Below, one piece after another: positions 5,546 through 8,440 of a stretch of 8,440 bases of DNA. The stretch's first letter is position 1. Every line of letters starts with the position of its first letter. Source of the DNA: Bacteroidia bacterium. Lineage in GTDB: Bacteria > Bacteroidota > Bacteroidia > Bacteroidales > Azobacteroidaceae. The stretch spans positions 1 through 8,440 of the forward strand of contig BNTT01000138.1 of assembly GCA_025996815.1 (NCBI GenBank), read 5' to 3'. Below the pieces are notes generated by a model. That model worked only from the letters and a program-made list of their open reading frames with translations, had not been told where the DNA came from and searched no databases. The translations under genes and the position numbers were made by a program.

Positions 5546-6325
5546 ATGAAAAAAATAATTGCAACTTCAGTATTAGTGCTGTGTATGAGTAGCATGAATG
5601 CACAAACGCCTGTTAAATTGGGCGCGGGCGATTCGGAAATAACGGTTTACTTGCCTAAGGCTTCGGTGAACAAACACAAGGCAGTGATTATCTGTCCCGG
5701 AGGCGGGTATGGCGGTTTGGCTATGCAACACGAAGGGCATCAGGTTGCCGAGTGGTTGAAAGAGCAGGGCTATGTCGGCATTGTACTGAAATACCGCTTG
5801 CCGGAGAAACAGTATAAAAACATTCCTTTGGAAGATGTGCAAACTGCCTTTCGGTATGCTCGTTCAAAAGCCGGCGAATGGAATATCACCAAAGTAGGCA
5901 TCGCCGGCTTTTCGGCAGGCGGGCATTTGGCGGCAACAGCCTCAACGCATTACACCGACAGCATCACACGTCCCGATTTCTCAATACTTTTCTATCCGGT
6001 CATAAGCATGGATAAAGACATTCGCCACGACGGGTCGCGCATCAATCTCCTGGGCGACAATCCTCCGGCAACAGACTTGCACATTTATTCAAACGAAAAG
6101 CAGGTGAATGCACAAACGCCTCCGGCGATATTATTGCTAAGCGACGATGATAACGCGGTGTTGCCCCAAAACAGCATTTTATACTATCAAGCCCTGAAGC
6201 GCAACAACATTCCCGCAACCCTGTACATTTTCCCAACAGGGGGGCATGGCTGGGGCATGAAAGATACGTTCCAATACAAAAAAGAAATGCTCACGCTATT
6301 AAAATCTTGGATTGATGGCATCTGA
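5546..6325 (+). CDS. Secreted alpha/beta hydrolase (esterase, BD-FAE / acetyl-xylan-esterase-like)
   Basis: From the ATG at 5546 the product has 259 residues and starts with a signal peptide (MKKIIATSVLVLCMSSMNAQ). Then come the oxyanion-hole region VIICPGGGYGGLA (48-59), the strand GYVGIVLKYRLP, the nucleophile elbow GFSAGGH (Ser123), an acidic turn SDDDNAVLP (catalytic Asp at 201 or 202), and GGHGWGM (His234). This is the small esterase layout often annotated as endo-xylanase B or acetyl-xylan esterase in Bacteroidota; such enzymes usually remove acyl groups from plant polysaccharides or small esters. There is no sorting domain or lipoprotein cysteine, so a periplasmic location is likely. 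It has its own promoter and no enzyme neighbours of a polysaccharide utilisation locus, so the natural substrate cannot be inferred. A longer reading frame begins at 5492, but that start lies in the promoter. Confidence 0.9.
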   Translation: MKKIIATSVLVLCMSSMNAQTPVKLGAGDSEITVYLPKASVNKHKAVIICPGGGYGGLAMQHEGHQVAEWLKEQGYVGIVLKYRLPEKQYKNIPLEDVQTAFRYARSKAGEWNITKVGIAGFSAGGHLAATASTHYTDSITRPDFSILFYPVISMDKDIRHDGSRINLLGDNPPATDLHIYSNEKQVNAQTPPAILLLSDDDNAVLPQNSILYYQALKRNNIPATLYIFPTGGHGWGMKDTFQYKKEMLTLLKSWIDGI

Positions 6326-6364
6326 CGAAATGCGAGTTTCACTATTAAATTCATAATTTTTTTG

Positions 6365-6372
6365 TACCTTTG
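6365..6372 (+). promoter_or_regulatory. -7 box of the corA promoter
   Basis: TACCTTTG follows an AT-rich stretch ending in seven T. No good TTTG is found 19 bases upstream, so only the -7 element is clear. It lies 46 bases before the chosen corA start and rules out the in-frame start at 6362. Confidence 0.65.
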
Positions 6373-6418
6373 CGCGGAGTTTTGCAGGGAGTGTCAAATT
6401 TTAAATGCGTTAAGGGGT

Positions 6419-7357
6419 ATGTCGGAATTCAAACTTTTTTATCGAAAAGACGGTGCTATCAAGGTGAGCCGCAGTTTGGAGTTTCTTAAAAAAACGCCGG
6501 CGGCGCAGTTTCTTTGGATCGACCTCAACGATGTGGACGAGGAAGTGGAGGCGCAATTGGAGGATTTTCTCAAGATTTATATTCAGGAAGAGGAGGAAAT
6601 GATTGAGATTGAAACTTCTTCGCGCTTCGTGGAAACTCGTGATACACTGGTGATTAATATGAATTTTCTGAGCGACGACTATGAGAAAAATCCGGTGTCG
6701 TTCATCATCAAAAACGGTATCCTGATTTCGGTGCGCAACGGCGAACTGGCTTCTTTCACGGAAACGGTGAAGCGCATATTTACCAATCCCGAAAATTATG
6801 CCGCCGGCTGGAATGTGTTTCTGACGCTGATGGACACGCGCATCGAGTTTGACGCCGACATGATTGAGGCTAACACGCAGGAAATCACACAGTTGAGTAA
6901 CACCATTCAGGAAGCCGACGAAGACGCGCTGATGAAAATCAAGAACTTGCAGGAAAAAACGATGATGTTTCGCGAAAATATCATCGACAAGCAGCGCGCC
7001 GCGTCTAACATGCTGCGCAGCAATCTCTTCCCGAAAGACCTGCACGACAATCTCACCATCCTGATTAAGGACATCAACTCCCTCCTGGAGCATATCCGAT
7101 TCAGTTTTGACCGGCTCGACTATCTGCAAGACACATTCCTCGGCTTCGTAAACATCGAACAGAACAAAATCATCAAGATATTCACCATCGTGTCGGTGCT
7201 TTTTATGCCGCCCACGCTCATCGCGAGTATCTACGGGATGAACTTTGTTGGTATGCCCGAACTGGATACTGCTTGGGGCTATCCCGCCTCCCTCGGCGCG
7301 ATGGTCATCTCCTCCCTCGGCATCCTGCTCTGGTTCAGAAAAAAGAAATTTCTTTGA
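6419..7357 (+). CDS. corA: CorA-family divalent cation (Mg2+/Co2+) transporter
   Basis: The 312-residue product has the CorA plan: an acidic cytoplasmic alpha/beta domain (1-130), long helices rich in charged residues (about 135-250), a first membrane helix (IIKIFTIVSVLFMPPTLIAS, 251-270) leading into the signature YGMNF (272-276), a short periplasmic loop containing MPEL (279-282), and a second membrane helix (about 288-306) ending in a basic tail RKKKFL. The family forms pentamers that let Mg2+, and often Co2+ or Ni2+, flow in. The ATG at 6419 was chosen because the frame's upstream part overlaps the promoter at 6365. AAGGGG lies immediately before it, unusually close for a ribosome site, which matters less in Bacteroidota. 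The methyltransferase gene starts 17 bp after the stop, so they may be co-transcribed. All expected motifs are intact. Confidence 0.94.
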   Translation: MSEFKLFYRKDGAIKVSRSLEFLKKTPAAQFLWIDLNDVDEEVEAQLEDFLKIYIQEEEEMIEIETSSRFVETRDTLVINMNFLSDDYEKNPVSFIIKNGILISVRNGELASFTETVKRIFTNPENYAAGWNVFLTLMDTRIEFDADMIEANTQEITQLSNTIQEADEDALMKIKNLQEKTMMFRENIIDKQRAASNMLRSNLFPKDLHDNLTILIKDINSLLEHIRFSFDRLDYLQDTFLGFVNIEQNKIIKIFTIVSVLFMPPTLIASIYGMNFVGMPELDTAWGYPASLGAMVISSLGILLWFRKKKFL

Positions 7358-7384
7358 GTTATGAGTTATGAATTATGAGTTATG
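7357..7384. repeat. Heptamer repeat (AGTTATG), 4 units, spanning the methyltransferase start
   Basis: AGTTATG, AGTTATG, AATTATG and AGTTATG run without a break from the last base of the corA stop codon into codon 4 of the next gene. Every unit ends in ATG, and because the period is 7 these fall in all three frames. Only the ATG at 7375 opens the long frame; those at 7361, 7368 and 7382 end after two to five codons. It is the reverse-orientation counterpart of the tract at 2436-2463. Confidence 0.88.
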
Positions 7385-8259
7385 AACTGATTGATTCCGG
7401 CTATTACGAAAAACTTGAACGCTTTGGGCAGTATGTCCTCCGCCGTCCCGAGCCGCAAGCCGTGTGGCGCAGAGCCTTGTCTGACAGCGAATGGGTGGCA
7501 AAAACCCATGCCTGGTTTCGCAAAGCCTCCCGCAGAGGCGAATCGCATTTGTCGTCCAACGCCGAAGGCAACGAAAAAGGCGAATGGATTTTGACGGCGG
7601 GAATGCCCCAACAGTGGTTTATGGACTATACTTACAACGACTTAAAATTGCGTTTCCGCCTCGGATTAACCTCTTTTAAGCACGTGGGCATTTTCCCCGA
7701 GCAGGCAGAAAATTGGAATTACATTTACGACACTGTGCGGGGGATTGCGGGTCAAGCCCGCATACTGAATCTCTTTGCCTACACCGGTGGAGCCTCGCTG
7801 GCGGCGAAGGCGGCGGGTGCCGACGTAACGCACGTCGATTCGGTCAAGCAGGTGCTCAACTGGTCGCGCGAAAATATGGAAGCCTCCGGGCTTGACAACA
7901 TCCGTTGGGTGTGCGAAGATGCCCTGAAATTCGCCCTCCGCGAAGCCAAACGCGGCAAAAAATACCACGGCATCCTCCTCGACCCGCCCGCCTACGGTCG
8001 CGGTCCCGACGGCGAACGCTGGATTCTCGAAGACGACATCGCCGCCCTGATGCGAGCGTGCAGCCAAATCCTCGAAAAAGAAAATGCCTTTGTCGTCCTC
8101 AACCTCTATTCGATGGGCTTCTCGCCGCTCGTCGCCGACAATTTGGTGCGCGACTACTTCCCAAGCCTCGCCCAACGCACGTGTGGCGAACTTTTCCTCC
8201 CCGACAATGCCGGCAGAAAATTGCCGCTCAGCGTTTTTTGCCGCGCAAAAAATAATTAG
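7375..8259 (+). CDS. Class I SAM-dependent RNA methyltransferase (RlmI/PF10672-like)
   Basis: The 294-residue protein has an N-terminal part with ELIDSGYYEKLERFG and RRPEPQAVW (4-31), then a Rossmann SAM-binding domain: ILNLFAYTGGASLAA (130-144), an acidic VDSVK end of strand 2 (154-158), VCEDALKF (179-186), and the catalytic-loop motif LLDPPAYGRG (201-210). NLFAYTGG plus DPPAYGRG are typical of the group that includes the 23S rRNA cytosine-C5 methyltransferase RlmI and related enzymes. The N-terminal PUA domain of RlmI is absent, so the exact target, probably an RNA base, is unknown. It should be cytoplasmic. Family similarity begins at ELIDSG; the residues before it come from the 7-bp repeat. 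No upstream promoter box separates it from corA. Confidence 0.88.
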   Translation: MSYELIDSGYYEKLERFGQYVLRRPEPQAVWRRALSDSEWVAKTHAWFRKASRRGESHLSSNAEGNEKGEWILTAGMPQQWFMDYTYNDLKLRFRLGLTSFKHVGIFPEQAENWNYIYDTVRGIAGQARILNLFAYTGGASLAAKAAGADVTHVDSVKQVLNWSRENMEASGLDNIRWVCEDALKFALREAKRGKKYHGILLDPPAYGRGPDGERWILEDDIAALMRACSQILEKENAFVVLNLYSMGFSPLVADNLVRDYFPSLAQRTCGELFLPDNAGRKLPLSVFCRAKNN

Positions 8260-8279
8260 GAAATTTACAAAAAAAGACT

Positions 8280-8287
8280 TACCTTTG
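8280..8287 (+). promoter_or_regulatory. Orphan -7 box downstream of the methyltransferase
   Basis: TACCTTTG lies 21 bases after the methyltransferase stop with no good TTTG 19 bases upstream. No gene begins close behind it; the next reading frame has its own TACCTTTG about 70 bases further on. It may be the promoter of a gene displaced by the mobile element. Confidence 0.45.
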
Positions 8288-8325
8288 CATTCGTAATTCA
8301 ATAATTAAAAAAATTGGTATAGGCG

Positions 8326-8356
8326 TTTAGGTCGCCCCAATAATTTGCTACCTTTG
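8326..8356 (+). promoter_or_regulatory. Promoter of the transposase-like gene
   Basis: TTTA at 8326-8329, 19 bases, then TACCTTTG at 8349-8356 fit the Bacteroidota pattern with one mismatch in the -33 box. GCTAC (8347-8351) and GTAGC (8356-8360) form an inverted repeat across the -7 box. Upstream, TTGG...CCAA (8314-8317, 8337-8340) and GGCG...CGCC (8322-8325, 8333-8336) form another hairpin that could belong to the element's end. Confidence 0.6.
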
Positions 8357-8381
8357 TAGCATGGAAGAAAGGATAAAATTT

Positions 8382-8440
8382 ATGGGAGTGAACTCAATCA
8401 ATTTTTACAGACAGTTTCAAACAGATACAGATTGTTATCA
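8382..8440 (+). mobile_element. 5' end of a probable IS1595-like transposase gene (cut by window edge)
   Basis: From the ATG at 8382 the frame reads MGVNSINFYRQFQTDTDCY and is still open at 8440. The pattern of a short lead, I-N-F---F-T---C-Y is what I recognise at the start of IS1595/ISXO2-like transposases, just before their zinc-ribbon domain; the DDE/DDN catalytic part would lie outside the window. An in-frame ATG at 8361 would add seven residues, but it is only 5 bases past the -7 box, roughly where transcription should start, so 8382 is preferred. Only 19 residues are seen, so the family call is tentative. If right, the element's left end is probably between 8290 and 8345, but I could not fix a terminal repeat. 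Confidence 0.5.

Noticed and set aside
3363..6325. Polysaccharide utilisation locus around the secreted LRR protein and esterase
   Set aside because: No SusC/SusD pair, glycoside hydrolase or sensor gene is present, and a terminator and a promoter separate the two genes.
6362..6418. Upstream start that would add 19 residues to CorA
   Set aside because: It overlaps the TACCTTTG box, so the mRNA would begin downstream of it.
6410..7129. 239-codon minus-strand reading frame opposite corA
   Set aside because: It is a shadow of the CorA reading frame with no recognisable domain.

Overview
The window looks like chromosomal DNA from a member of the Bacteroidota, most likely a Bacteroidales relative that has a type IX secretion system. 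Four things point there: repeated TACCTTTG boxes matching the Bacteroidota -7 consensus TAnnTTTG (two with TTTG exactly 19 bp upstream), a BspA-type leucine-rich-repeat protein ending in a type IX sorting domain, a cysteine-rich DUF3109 protein next to dihydroorotase, and short palindromic repeats of the kind seen in Bacteroidota genomes.

Layout from left to right. Bases 1-138 hold the C-terminal part of a shikimate kinase (aroK) on the minus strand. It abuts, over a shared 6-base stretch, a polyprenol-phosphate sugar transferase on the plus strand. Both genes lack their N-terminal coding parts at this point, so it is either a rearrangement or an assembly chimera. A 414-base gene-free stretch (679-1092) follows, filled with nested inverted repeats. 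Next are pyrC (dihydroorotase) and, 16 bp later, a DUF3109 gene, probably co-transcribed. Bases 3044-3362 hold no protein gene but carry a strong promoter, about 190 bases of foldable sequence and a terminator: a candidate structured RNA. Then comes an AT-richer gene for a secreted BspA-like, coiled-coil, T9SS-sorted protein (3363-5423) with its own terminator. It is followed by a secreted alpha/beta hydrolase (own promoter), a CorA-type divalent cation transporter (own promoter), a class I SAM methyltransferase 17 bp behind corA, and the first codons of a probable IS1595-like transposase cut off by the window end.

Most genes are housekeeping (pyrimidine synthesis, Mg2+ transport, RNA methylation) or cell-surface functions, and they do not form one pathway. 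I see no clear new defence or biosynthetic system. The unusual content is non-coding or repeat-derived: the structured RNA locus, the nested palindrome cluster, a palindrome read through inside the T9SS sorting domain, and two families of 7-bp tandem repeats that enter coding sequence (inside pyrC, at the pyrC stop, and at the methyltransferase start).
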